64,000 bases of DNA from Phoronis australis (lineage: Eukaryota > Phoronida > Phoronidae). This document shows, one piece after another, positions 33,688 to 47,100 of this stretch. Each line of letters begins with the position of its first letter. Positions within the stretch are counted from its first letter, which is position 1. Under the pieces are notes generated by a model that saw only the letters and a program-made list of their open reading frames with translations, searched no databases and was not told where the DNA came from. Where the stretch lies: the NCBI GenBank assembly GCA_002633005.1, contig NMRA01000007.1:1576001-1640000 (forward strand), read 5' to 3'. A program made the translations under genes and the position numbers.

Positions 33688-36600
33688 TGTTAGAAAATAG
33701 GACCGCACCGGCACAAGATGAAAGAGGGAAAATTAGCATAGCAGTTGTATCCGTAAAAGTTCAAACCGTTGCAAACGATATCAACCGTTACAAGATCAGC
33801 CAGGAAACGTCCAACATGGAGGTGGGATTTACCGCTGCTTTTGACATCAAAGGTATAACTGCAGTCAAAACAGGTCTCAATTCCAAAACTTTACCAAAGC
33901 AGTACATTTAATTAATTTAACATTAATCAGAAATTGTCTCGGATAATTTAGTGAGTTCTATGTCATAATTAACTGGCCATGGAAGTTTTATAATCAATGA
34001 AACATCAGGCCGTGTGGCGCAAGGAAGTTCTACACAGTTATCACTGATTTTTTAAGTTTCGTGTTTTGTGTTTTGGCCATGTCTCCTACAATTCTCCAAA
34101 AATGGAGTCACCGAACCAATTTTTCCGATGCAGCCCAGTAAACAGAGGCACCTCTCGCAAAACTGTGAAATTTACGTGAGTTAATGAAAAGCTACTTCTA
34201 ATTAAATTCATGATTGGAATCCATTTGAATACGAATTCATTTTGTTGTACGATGTCAGTTAGATGTTTTAACGAGTTTAATTGTAATTTACCGTTCCCTG
34301 ATTTTCTTACCTCGGGCTATGTAAACGGTTTTTTGTATTTTAAGTACCTCAAATTTTAGCGTTTACACGAAAAGTTACATCGTGAATTTTTTCTTTAATG
34401 TTTATTTTGATGCAGATCATGTTTTCTATGAAATAAGAAAAAATAAGGGTCGCTAACAAAGTTTTTACGTAATTTAGGTGAAACAGCGTCACACAAGAAT
34501 GCGCAAGTTGACCTTCCCCTAACCGCACTGATTTCAATATGACAAGTCAGTGTCCCCCGCATTTCACTAGCTAGCGACTGAAACGTTGGAATTGTGAAAT
34601 GTCTTTAGTTGATGTGAATACACTAAGACGAGATGTTTCTTCTTGAAGGGGTTCTACACAGTTTAAATTTGTGGCTGAAGTTTTCGTAAATTTTCATATT
34701 TTGCATTTCAGTCTTTTTTTCTTACTGCAAATCTGCAGTCGCCCGAGCACCTCTGGCAAAAATGTGAAATTTACCTGAGTTACTGAAAATTTTCCTCTGG
34801 TTAATCTAATGATTGAAATCCTTTTGAAAACGGATTATTTTCGTTGTACGATACCAGTTTTATGTTTTAACAAGCTTAATTGTATTTTCCGGTTTCCCGA
34901 TTTTCTCTCAGCTTGCGTCGGTGTCAGTAAATGTTTTTTTTGTGTGGAGTATGAGCTCCTCAAATTTTAGGTTTTGGCTTCTACAAAAAAGAGACTATTA
35001 TATTTTGCTTGGATGTCCATTGGAGTCACCAACTTCGTTTTTTATCTATTTGATCTCATAAAAAACCAACTGATTTCAATACTAACAATAATTCCAACAA
35101 ACCAAAAGAAGAACCAGATACCACAAACGACGGTGTGAAGCCGCCAGAATTCAAACGTTTTGAAGAAGTGTTAGGGGATCTTGCGGAAAAGGCGTGAGGT
35201 AGTTTAAACTAATCACATTGATCTTATTATGACGTCGATGCTTTTTTTACTCTACGCGCACCTTTGAAGCTGTACTACATTTGTTTTGAACCCGCATTAG
35301 GATAGATCGGGTATGTAATGAACCCATAAATAATCAGGACTGACACAGCTTCTACCATACAGAATTGCAAGCAAGCACGGATTCAGTCAGACCGCTCGGC
35401 ATTATTCTGGATCTACGCCTGCCATTTGTTCTTGACGTCGTTTACTTCAGACTTCGTAAATTGCATTTTGGAAGCGATGTTCAGGATATTCAGATTGATA
35501 TCAGAGATCAGTACACTCAGTATTCTTGTAGAAGAAATAGATGTCACGAAGCTCGACACCAGATCTATCATGTCTTCTAAGAGTGGGCTGAGAAGCGTCG
35601 ACGAACTGGAGAGGGGTGTGTCAACTCGAGGCTCCTTTCTTGACAGTGGATTCCACGTAAGGTTCAGATTTCTGTTAGATCGAATAAAGAGATATTATGC
35701 AGCATCGTTACTTCACGAATAACGTCTAACCAAAGTAGTTAAGTCCTAAGTCCGTGACCACTTTTTAACCGATAGTTGATTTGAAGACTCGGCAATCACA
35801 TCACGTAAAATTTGACAATTCATTCGTGGTGCGTGAATTGTTTTCCTTGGTCTTATCATTAAGAACATGATACCAGACTGAAATGAATGACCATGTTCAC
35901 CAACGAATGTGGTGAAACCGTAAAATTTTTGAATATGGATAAAAGTGCTCTGGGGACATGTACTGGGCTGTACAAAAAGACGGCTACTGCAACATAGCTT
36001 TTGAATTGAAATAATGTCGAGAGACAAGCTTGGTGGCATAAACAACAATTTCGTCCACATTGCATGGTGAAGTGCCAATTAAAACGGCCCATTACTTTAA
36101 TTTGGCTTACTTTATAACAGACCATTATGATGGAGTGCAGAAAGCATGTTGACAGAAATGACGCAGTTTCCATCTCGTCTCTCGCCAGTAAAACAAAGGT
36201 GCATTGTCTTTTATATAGTTAGACGTTTGCAAAAATAATGAGGTTTAAATAGAAAAAAACTCTCACATAGAAACAACGTTGTATATTTGCCCTTGAGGAG
36301 TGGTTAGTAGAACATACTTAAGGTTTTGTCTCATCAGAATGACCCACGTTTTCGTCTTCCAGACACGAGAATCATCAACACCTACACCTTCTTTGGCGAA
36401 AGATGAAGTGCCAGGCACCACTGCACAACAAACCTCTTCGACTGACGATGGCAGTATTAGGGCAAGATATGAAATGGCAGCAAAAACTGACGAACAAACC
36501 TCTTCAACTGACGTTGGACGCATTGTGACAAAAGATGAAATGCCAGTAACAACTGCAGAACAAACCTCGACTGATGATGGAAGTATTGTGGCAAAAGCTA

Positions 36601-37615
36601 AAGCAATGTTAAGCAGCATTATGGCAAAATTTAGGGATGACATAACCGCAAGATGGCATGAACGTCAGCTGAAATAAGACATCAGCACGCCTAAAGAAAT
36701 CACAGATCCTATCGAACTAAATGATGACAAAGGTGATCATGTCAAAGAGAAGGAGCTGGAGGCGACGATGACTCTAGATCCTGCAACTGTTAACACGTCG
36801 ACCACAAGTACTCCCCAAGAAAATACCATGAGGAACACTGATGAAAATATTACACGTATTGGTTCTGTAGTTCAGGCAAATGACATGGTTGAAAGCTTTT
36901 GGATAGAGAACAACCCGCTTGACGAGACCGTTAATGCATACCTTCCTGAGGTCAGAGTCCAAATGTGTGAAAACTCAGTTACCGATATGACCGATGAGCC
37001 ACTATATTTTTCTGAAGTAGACGAAAGCCAACCAACCATTAGTGCTGAGAACAGCAGGGAAACGAATATTCTGAGGGGGACAAGGTCAAAAAAGAATGTT
37101 AGGATATTTCATTAAACAGAGCTGCCATAAGTGAAGGCAGGGTCAAAATGAACTACGAATTTAATGACGTCTCGGACGTGGACGAGAGATTGGATGGTTC
37201 TCTAATTGCCATTCTGAGTGAAAGGGAATCTGTAGCAACTGACCATGAAGAAAACGAAGGTTCCGAGATAGAGGAAGCCGCGCCATCTGTTGCACAGATA
37301 ATTCGACGATTAGAAAAATGAGAATCAACAATCTTTTGAGAACATTGACTTGAATAGTGACGCACTCTGGGATGCAAACCCCCGCGACACTTCAACAAAC
37401 GCCGGAGGCTCTAATGACAAATGAAAAAGTGGCGACAACAAAAGAACAGACTACCAATTCCTCTGGTGGCCAATGATTCGTACATGAACGGCGAAGTTAC
37501 TGAAAAAGGGAGTGACGATGAAGCTCCTCCAAAAGATGATGTTAAGCTGTCGCATCACCAGAAGTTTCGGAGGTTTTCCAAAGGCCTTTTCTCTGCGTTC
37601 AAAATAAAAAACGAC
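33688..37615 (+). pseudogene. Copy B of the acidic-protein gene, degraded
   Basis: Counterparts of the copy A exons are 33688-33873, the exon 2 remnant to about 35198, 35451-35656, 36121-36198, and 36363 to about 37615. Exon 2 has lost its acceptor and ends in a TGA (35195-35197) where copy A has TCA. The last exon stops at 36675-36677 (TAA for GAA) after 104 codons. Further on there is a deletion near 37065, a TGA near 37319, and other frame breaks. Exons 1, 3 and 4 remain open with in-frame differences. A shortened product is possible, but loss of the exon 2 acceptor argues against it. Confidence 0.75.
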
Positions 37616-37847
37616 TGACAGAATTTCGCGGCCACCGTCTCTGTGCTTTGTGAAGTAAAAGAATTTTAATGACATTTAATATTTTCTGGTGAAGGTGTTC
37701 CTATGTGAGGTTTTGTATTTTGTTACAGATTTTTTATTTGGTGAGCCTGTGAGAATCAACAAGCTTTTAGACATATGCAAATGGTTCCGCTGAGTTCAGT
37801 CAGAATGTGCATGAAAATAAAATTACTGTTGCCGAGGGGTTATTGTC

Positions 37848-38020
37848 GCACTATTTATTAGTAAGACCTGTTAGCATTAGTTCCATTGGGCCTGACCCAT
37901 AATGCACCCCTTCTTCCTGTAAGGTGTTAGTGTGTTTAGACAATAGAATTTTACTATGACCTATGTCGTCTGATTATAAAGTAATCACACCTCATCCAAT
38001 AATATAACAGTTATATCTCG
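37848..38020 (+). other. Copy B-specific insertion between the convergent genes
   Basis: About 170 bp is present between 'ggggttat' and 'gtgcagggcagcaac', which are nearly adjacent in copy A (about 3990-4010). No inverted ends or coding sequence seen. Confidence 0.6.
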
Positions 38021-38162
38021 CTGGAAAGTGCAGGGCAGCAACTTGAATAACTATATTTCATTCCAGATGTAAAATGAATATCACATACCTGTCGATTCGA
38101 TACATACATACTATACGAGTCACGTTTTCTCATTTATATTAAATGCCATTTAAGAGTTTACA

Positions 38163-41100
38163 TTATGCAACAGTTATTTTTTCCAAAAATTCAACTTCTG
38201 TCTCAACTTTCGTTAGTTTCACATGGTCTTCTTCACTTGAATAGTCACTAGAATCGTCCTTCGTAGTTGGAAGTTCCCTCTTGTACAACCATCTTCCCCA
38301 AATTGACAAGAGAAACACTTCGAAAGCCAGCAGAGAGTTATGAAGAACTGCAACAAAGAGTTTGTGTCCACTGAACGGTGGTGTTAATGCGTCCAAGTAA
38401 TAGGCACTTATTTCCTTTAAGCATAATGTTAGACTTCTTTCCTTTAAGCATAATGTTAGTGTTCTTTCCTTTAAGCATAATGTTGGTCGGTTTTGAATAG
38501 TTTTTTATAATAAGATTAGAAACCTCTCCCGTAAACGTTAGTCTCTGTCTAGCCCAATTGTCAAGTAAAAAGCGAAAGCAAAAAGTACAAGAATAACTGA
38601 TTATTATTCTTAATATAGTAAACATGCATGTCTTGTCACCATTAGTTACTGGTAGAGGTTTTATTATACAGGAATAAAACGAATAACTTCAAGTTATTCA
38701 GTTGAAAAGTTTTTAGACGAAGCATTCCAGTTGAAAAGTTTTTAGACGTTTCAACTTCTAGTCTTAGGTAGTATATTGGGTTGCAAAGATTTTCGTTACT
38801 TTCACGTTTTCCAGTCCTATAAGTATACGACCTTGTTCCAACGTCGTGTTACAACATTCAACACAGTGTGGTCATTAGTCGTTTTACATTACCGTGCTCT
38901 CTGCACTGTTACCACTAACCTATAGCGCGACCTGCAGGTGAAAATGGCGCAGCACACGGTATCCTGCCCGTCATCGCCACCATGCCGATAATGAACGACT
39001 GCAGCCTGGTACAGCACAGCATTATGGGAAATATGGCAAACTTGCCCATGGGCTTGAAACCATCCAGGGAAAACCTCACTCCTGTTAGCAGTATGTTGAG
39101 AGTGTACAGACCCAAAAGTTTTGATCCGCCAGTAAACAGGGCGAACCAAAATTGAGCGTTTTTAACTCCAATCTAAAAATACAAAGTTATGAAGATCGTA
39201 AATTATACATCATTCTGATGTCTTCCAGATATAATAAAACAATAACTAACCAATGAACTTGACCTAACCTGGCAAGACAACTACACGACCTCGTTTTCTG
39301 AACTACCCTTTTAAACAGTAACATAGATTACAAACGAGGGATTCACAAAGTTTAGCCCCCCGTCAATAAATGAACGCTCGTGGTACTTTTTTCTGTTGTC
39401 ATTTTGTGACGACGCACACTGGCGGTAGTTCATCATTGCCAGAGTCTACACTCTTTCTCAATGCCACGAGAGGTCGGGGTAGCATTGCGGATTAATCGTG
39501 TAATACAGCTTTTCATTTGTTAACAGAACGAATTAACACATTCCAAGTGGTTGAAAATAACATTCAAACGATCCATTGGCTGATGCTGAGAAATATTCTT
39601 TATCTAAACGCGAGACCATGGTGTCGTCCACTATCTTGAGCATTTGGTAGAGTAAACACACCAATTCAAGTGCGTTTCCATATACAAGTGGACGAGGGAG
39701 TAAGGCATGTCAAAACCGACATTTTTCGATAGATTTCGACTGGGTTGTCAAAAGATTGGAATTAAATCATTCCAAACATATTCAGGATTGTCATAAACTC
39801 ATTTTTGTTCCCGTGAGATGTTGATGTTGTCGGTAATAATGCGGCAATATCAGCCACGTTATCACGAAATCCATCCATGATCATAATGATAGCTAGCCAT
39901 CGATACAAATGCAGGTCTTAAAATTATTTCATTTGAGGCCACAATGTCATTACACTCACAATCCCATCGATTGATCAGCGAAACCAAAATTCGAATGATA
40001 AAAGCCAATTCCATGAAGTATTTTCAAACAACCTCTCAGCATGCACGTAAATGTATTATCCATCGCTGTTTTCACCATTTATTTCACAAATCGACTTGTT
40101 TACTCGACGATCTAATGATTAACCGGCGCTACTGCGCACGCACTACACATGTCACTCCAATTCGAAACCGTGGACTCGTGCGTTTCAGAAATGTCTTTGT
40201 GGTTGGTGACTGCTGCACAAAATCAGACTAAATCGATGTGCTCGTGATAAGATTACAAGATATGAAAAAACAACAAAATGAATTATTTTACCTTTCTAGC
40301 TCATTATAGATATGTTTACAACAAACGTACAAACGAACATGCGCATTGATGTCGACATACGGAATTCCGTGTCGTTCGGATTCATCAATTCACAGGGCCA
40401 CAATTTCCACACAGTTGACGCTGTGAATATAGAGTGAGGCCCATGAGAAATCTGTATTTAAACACTCGTCGACAAAATCGTACCTCGTCACTGAGACGTA
40501 ATGTTCCATTTCAGGGTAAATTACTTATTTAGTTATATCCAGAAGTTTTAGAGTTTGCTTGCCATCGTATTGTCAAGGGCGTACCCATTAAAACTTGTTC
40601 CTAAGAGTCCCCTTTTATTCACTGGCAGTAGTGAGTATAGCGAGGTCCCGCATGACATTCATGAACGTGGCTAAAAAGTAAGGTAAAGACGTCGAACTTA
40701 CCCCGCCAGGGAGATGACTTCCGTCGTTCCAAAGAAGAATTGCCATTATTAAAACAATGGCATGGACTAAAGGTGACTGTAATATGGATAGCTTGATCAC
40801 CAATAAGTTTCGTCTGAAATCAAATGGTCAAAATTCACAATGAGATGGACCAAAAATGTTAAACATGTATTATAAGACAAAGTATTTTTACTATTGCAGA
40901 ATCTGCACACTGAGTGCGCCGCGTATTGATGTATATTTATTACTTACCGTAACACCTCGCGGCACGTTCGAGACAAAAAAATTGCGAGAAAATTCGAGAC
41001 CGCGACAGTTTTCACTATGAAAACCCAGCATTGGTTCTTCAGCACCCAATCTCAGTGCATTGCGAGTGTTTACGACAAAAATGCGAGGCCCCGCTTTTGA

Positions 41101-44100
41101 AGTGACATATTGGAGCCTTCCTCGCGAATGGCTGTAATTTCAATACATCGCAGATAGTCGCAGCACAGTGGGACGCGACTTTACGGCAGTTGTTAGTACG
41201 ATTTCAAAAACTGAACACAAACCAAATGGGAACCTACTGAGTAAAAACCCTTTGGACATTATTGTGTTGATGCATGTTTTGGCCATAGCTGCCCATTTCT
41301 GCCCGTCCCCATCCCGTTTCTTTCCAATGTTAAAGATATTCTTTCCGTTTCTTTTGAGCCAAAAACTTCATAAAAAGAGTTTGACTCCGAACCAATCTAC
41401 TTTAAACTTATTCTCAAACGATGCTGTTTCAATACATATTCAAATATTTTCAAAATAACAAGTATACGGAATTTTCAAAATAATTTTGGAATTTCTGGTT
41501 ATGAACTAACAAAATGACCGCTACAGTAAACATGGAACGAAGTTTACTTGTTGTGAATTGCGGGCAAAACGCTAATATTGTAGGACTTAAATTTGCGAAA
41601 TGTTTTAATTTTAATTATGCCTTTCGATGATTGGTATAATCAGTTCCGTCTTCTAAACTGGTGTAACTGGGCTCTTCCTTTGAAGCATAATATTCAGTTC
41701 TCTGAATACTCACCTCGTGAACCGAACATTCGGCAGACAACAGCAGCAACAGCAGCAGGGACCGGCCATCATCTTCATTTGACTCGTGTCTCCAAGTTTG
41801 TCACACGTGACGTCTTCACCACCCATATAGTCTAATATGAGGTTTGTGAACTTGTATTGTATTATTGCATAATACCTGCAGGTAATACAACCAGATTTAA
41901 TGTAACGTGAAGGAATGGTTCGACGTTTTAACGTGCTTGCAACTGAGCAAAAACATTAAGTGAGCGTTATTAATTTCCAAATTTCCAAAGGAAAATTTAT
42001 CAAACCTTTGAGAGAGACTCCAAGGACTTATTTCCTGATGAATGAATTTCGAGCCATTATCGAAGAAAGGCCATGACAAACGATTTTGTTTTTTGAAAAA
42101 CGAGATATTCCATTCCCGTAGCCAAGGGGCGTGCGACGTGTACAAAAGCACAACACACGGGCAGCAGCGGTACGCTCAAGGAATCAAACACTGGTAGTTC
42201 AGGTTCGCGTCAGTCAGGGCCAGAACAAAATCGTCCCTAAACCTGACTCAAAAAGTAATTTAGCATCTGGCTTGCTCCTAATTTCTAAGAAATTGAGAAA
42301 TTGAAAATACGTTGAGGTATTAAAAGTGCAATTCACAGTGTTGTCTTCAACCGTACTGCAGTACTGATGAAAAAGTTGCTTCCAACTTACACAAATGTGT
42401 TTGGCCAGTAGGAAATTTCTGGCAATTTAATGTGTGTCTTAGAAATATTGGACATCGGCCTGAAACATTTAATAAATGTCTGTCCGAATGTCATTTCTTT
42501 TTCCATCCCCAAACAAGGAATTAAGGACGTCACCATATAAAAAGGATGTCAAAATTTCAAGTTCACGAATTGTAGTCATGACAACAAGAAATAAGCCATC
42601 ATCATGATTAAGCCGCACACGTGGGATGCATAGAGTGATTGGTAAATACGATCATTCCGAAAAAGTGAAACCCCTACGCCACCAATGGCCGACCCGTCCA
42701 AAACTATGGAGTGCCAAGTGACCCTTCACTTCTTTTTTGTCGGTATATTTAACCGCAGTCACGATGATGGGAACTTTGAGACAAATTTGTAGGAGCTAGT
42801 TTCGTGATTCTGATGTTTAGGTTTAAATAGGGAATGAAATGCAATTTCAACGTATTAAACAAAAGCCATTTCTATGAAACAGTGAATCCTGCCTGACTCT
42901 TATATTTCGACGTCCTTTTTTTCTTAAACCGTGTGCTTTCTCGGCAAGGGTAAGACTCATGAGGCACACACAAGGGGCCCGTTCCATTTCATGAAAACTG
43001 GCTTAAGACTTAAGACTTAGGACCAAAAATGTGTTAAAGTTAAAACAAAAATTCGGGCTAAGTTAAGACCGAAGACAGAAATTAAGTAAAGACAGTTTCA
43101 TGAACACATGAACACAAAGTCGGATTTTGGTCTTAGGTCTTAACTCAGGTGACATAGGTGCAACGAGCATACAAACTACGCTTTCGCCACCTTTTGTGAA
43201 TTCACACAACTAAGAGCGGTCCTGCGTGTGTGAAAGACGGTTTCAAGAATAAGCTTACATTTTGGATATAACTGGGATTTCGTTTACTTGAGAATACTCT
43301 GGCATGGCTGGAAAATATCATTTCATATGTGCCAATAAGACATACTGCATTGTCACTATGAACCGAAAGCAAACGTTACTCAATTTGACATAGTTTAGGG
43401 ACCTCAGATTGCTAAAAAAATATTAACAAAATTTATTCCTCAACAGTTTACAGGAGTCCTAAATTTTGGTCATTTAGACTCCAGTAAAACAGAAAAGGTT
43501 TCATGAAACGGGCTCCAGAGTATCCAGAACATCACACTGTACACATTAAAGGAGCATGCCACCCAAAAAACAACCTAATTTGTATCAATTTAGCTCGAGT
43601 AGTTCTACTCCATAACGACACGCACGGTTGCGTTACCTGACACCTGACGGCAGACGGAGGTGTTGAAATTATCCAATGACGTTATCGGTTTCACACGCAG
43701 TCTGTTCAACAGTTCACAACACGGGTTACTGGTGTCAGCTTATCGCTTGAAGTCGTAGTTTAACACCAACAAATCATCAAACTTCGATGTAAAACCCTTA
43801 AAAATACACCGTTATAAAAACGTGTTGTTTTATTTCGCTCTTATGGATTTATTGGTATTTGGACACACCGTAGCCTACAAACTTCGGCAGGCCAATAAGG
43901 TCCGTAGCAGGAGTTTGGGGTCTGCTCGGAGATAATTTCGAAGTATTTTCCGTGAGATACAGACAGGAGAACCTAGATCTGTGTTGTTTAGACTTGTGAT
44001 TTTTTTAGTTCTAAACACAAAACGCTCGTTATCCTGACCAGTGGCTCGGAGCCCGATCAGACATCACGAACATAAACCGGACAAAGTTCAGTGGAAACTA

Positions 44101-47100
44101 AACTTCCAGTCAAGAAAATACTATACTAGTGAGCCAAAGTAATGTGCACGTGATTATGTTGGTGAATTAGCCACGAAACTGCAAATCTACTTACTCGTCG
44201 GGGGCCGCGAATTCAGGTTCCGCTTTGGTCACAGCACCGTCAGGGCAGAAGTCGTACATTGACAATCATTATTTGAGTAATCATGTGATGTAAATGTAAA
44301 TAAAGATTCCCCTAACACCTGGCCGTGGGATGGAAATCGAGTTGTTTCACAACAGTTTCTGCCAGCAAACACTAAATTAGCATGAGCTCACACGGCCTAC
44401 CCGTCAATTAGATTTATTGCACTTCAAAAGCCGGTAACGCAGTGATTTATTCATTGCTGGCTTCTCAAATCATTTGCACTCACGAACACTGCAAAGGCAT
44501 TACAAATTGCATCTAATGAGACAGACTTTGTTTCAGTTTTATAAAAGTATTGGTTAGGGTGAGAATAATTCATTTTGAAACAGAACGCTCAGTAATCATA
44601 AACGCCAACATGGCAACTCGCAATCCCGACTTTGGACGAGCTCTGAGAGCTCATCAGTCCCGACTTCGCAGGTGGATCGTTAAGTTTTACAGGCTATCAA
44701 TTTGAACAGGAATACAGTGATCAAGAAATACTAGAGAGGCGCCGTGAACAAGCTCAGACAACGGAACGTATGCAGTTATTTGGTAAGCCGACCGGCATTC
44801 CTCAGGCACTGTCGACGTATGCAGGCCACAGACACGGAGATGTTTCACGGCCTCATACTTGCTATTTACAGCATACATTTCATTCTTCACTGCCATGACC
44901 CACTTCCTAAGCACTCTCGAGGAAGTAAAAAAAACGATATACCCGCTTTCCTCGCAGCTGCTTAGTTCGGACAAGCGGGAACGATGCACCGCAACATAGT
45001 GGCATTCACTCTGCATATGAACCACTGACGTCGCTGGCGTCGTTTCTCACCTTCCTAACAGGTTAACGCGACACCTCTTGGCAAGGTAAGGTCGACCGTA
45101 TGCGAGGCGATGTGGATATAGACCGATTAAGGCGGCAAAAAAGACTAATTAAATCGGGTGGCATTCTCCTTTAAGAGACATGCGTATGTCAAATGTATTT
45201 ACTCTTTCAATTTCTTGGAAATTAAGGGCTAAACCAACACGTACATTTAATTTTTGAGTACTTAAATTTTCATTCTGAAGGATCTGTGACTGCGTGACGT
45301 GAACGACGGATGACCTGAATAGTGGTCAATTGCCAACGACACAGGCGGGGTGAGAGCAAGGCTGAAGGTTCTCTTATCACAACTTTGCCGTGTTGCAAAA
45401 GCTGACTACGGATTTTGGAAACGAAATAATTTCAGTGTGGGACGGTTAGATCAAGTAAAAGCTCATTGCCATTGCACTGAAATGCTTTTGTTCGTAAACA
45501 ACGGATCTTAATTGGCAATAATAAGATATGGTCGAAAGTACTTGCATGGAACCGACGAAATCACAGGTCGTTGCACCTCTAGGAATTAGAACAGCCAGCA
45601 ACGATAGTATGGCGAATACCTGGAGAAGAAAACAAACATCTAATGAAAACATGAAACAGATAATTTCATTAAAGTCGTACTACTTCCTCAAACAACCGAT
45701 ACGTGGCAGAATACTATAACAGTTGTTAACTCAGAGCACCGTTATGGATTCAAATCACGCTACAACAATTACTATTTCCATAAGCAACCGACCCTGAGCA
45801 TGGATGCACCGATGAATGTATCAATTAGGAGTTTTTTGGGGGAATTTAGCATACGTCTACCTCCACTTGTTCATTAACAATTCATGTCTGGGGGAACTTT
45901 CTAATCGCTCTCGTGTACGCACCTTTTGAGAAAACTATTATAGCTCGCGAGTTTTGCCAAAATGCTTTTATGACCAAATTTTTTTCTCAAATTCAACCAA
46001 AAATGAATCGAAGTAAGTTTTGACTGGAAAACCACTAGATTGGTTTGAAGAATGTACGTACTGGATAAGTCGACACCATACACAAGGTCAAAGCTTTCCT
46101 CGACGAGCTTTGCCGAGCTTTCACGGTGTAGATAAGAGTATCCAGCGAGACGACCAGGCACAGAATGACGGACAATGAGCAGATGACAAACAGCGCAACA
46201 TCTCCCCCTTTCCACACTGAAATAAATTGAGTATTTTGAAAACTCTGCTGCACACACCTTATTATGAGCATAAAATTACGAAACATCATTGTGTTCCTTT
46301 TGAAAACTTGTCCGTTTCACTTGTTTTGTGTTGGAATACACTAGTGGATAATGAAGTCGTCGACAAAAATGCTCGCGTGAATCAGGAAGTCATTGATAGA
46401 ATTCAGATAACCGTCGAATGACGTCACTAAGGTATGAACTCACTTAGCTATAGACATAGGTGGATTTAGGGGGGCCCCATCCGCCCCCTTGGCTGCGGCA
46501 AAAAAAAATAAAACAGCAAGAATGTAGGGAAAAGTTGAGTTTATTAATTAACCCCGGTAATTAAAATCATACGGATGAAACAAGATTTGAATGTGTCCAG
46601 TTTTAGTGTTGNACAGCGCATTCGTAACTGAACTGTGGCTAAATATAGAGAATCACTCAGAAACTCGTAATTCTTTCTATGTCAAACCTTAACTTAAGAC
46701 GATTTTCAAAGCAATCCCGTCATTATTGCCAACATGAAAAACGGATCTGGTCTTTTGGGCATTTGAAGACTATTTTAAATACAACAAATTTGTTAAGAAC
46801 CGATTGCACAAAATATAAAACGTGTAATAAGTATTACAAAAACAAGTAGGTTTCGCGCGCAAACGCTGTACAGACCATAAACAAGTAGGTCTCTTAGTAC
46901 AATATTAGTAGATAAATCGTGGTGGTGTAGTGGAAAAGCGCGCGCGCTCTATCCGCCCGGTCGTGAGTCCGAGTCTGTGGTACCTCCAGTTTTTCCTGTT
47001 GGACACGTTATCCGTGTTTTTGTTTTTTTGCCTTTTTTTCTTGGATAATACTTCAGGAATCAAGGAAAATGCTTGATTTTTAGAGGAAAAAACAGAAAAA

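Noticed and set aside
44687-45025. 112-residue minus-strand frame as a host gene
   Set aside because: It lies inside a TTAA-flanked element and holds only half of a THAP finger, with the other half out of frame.
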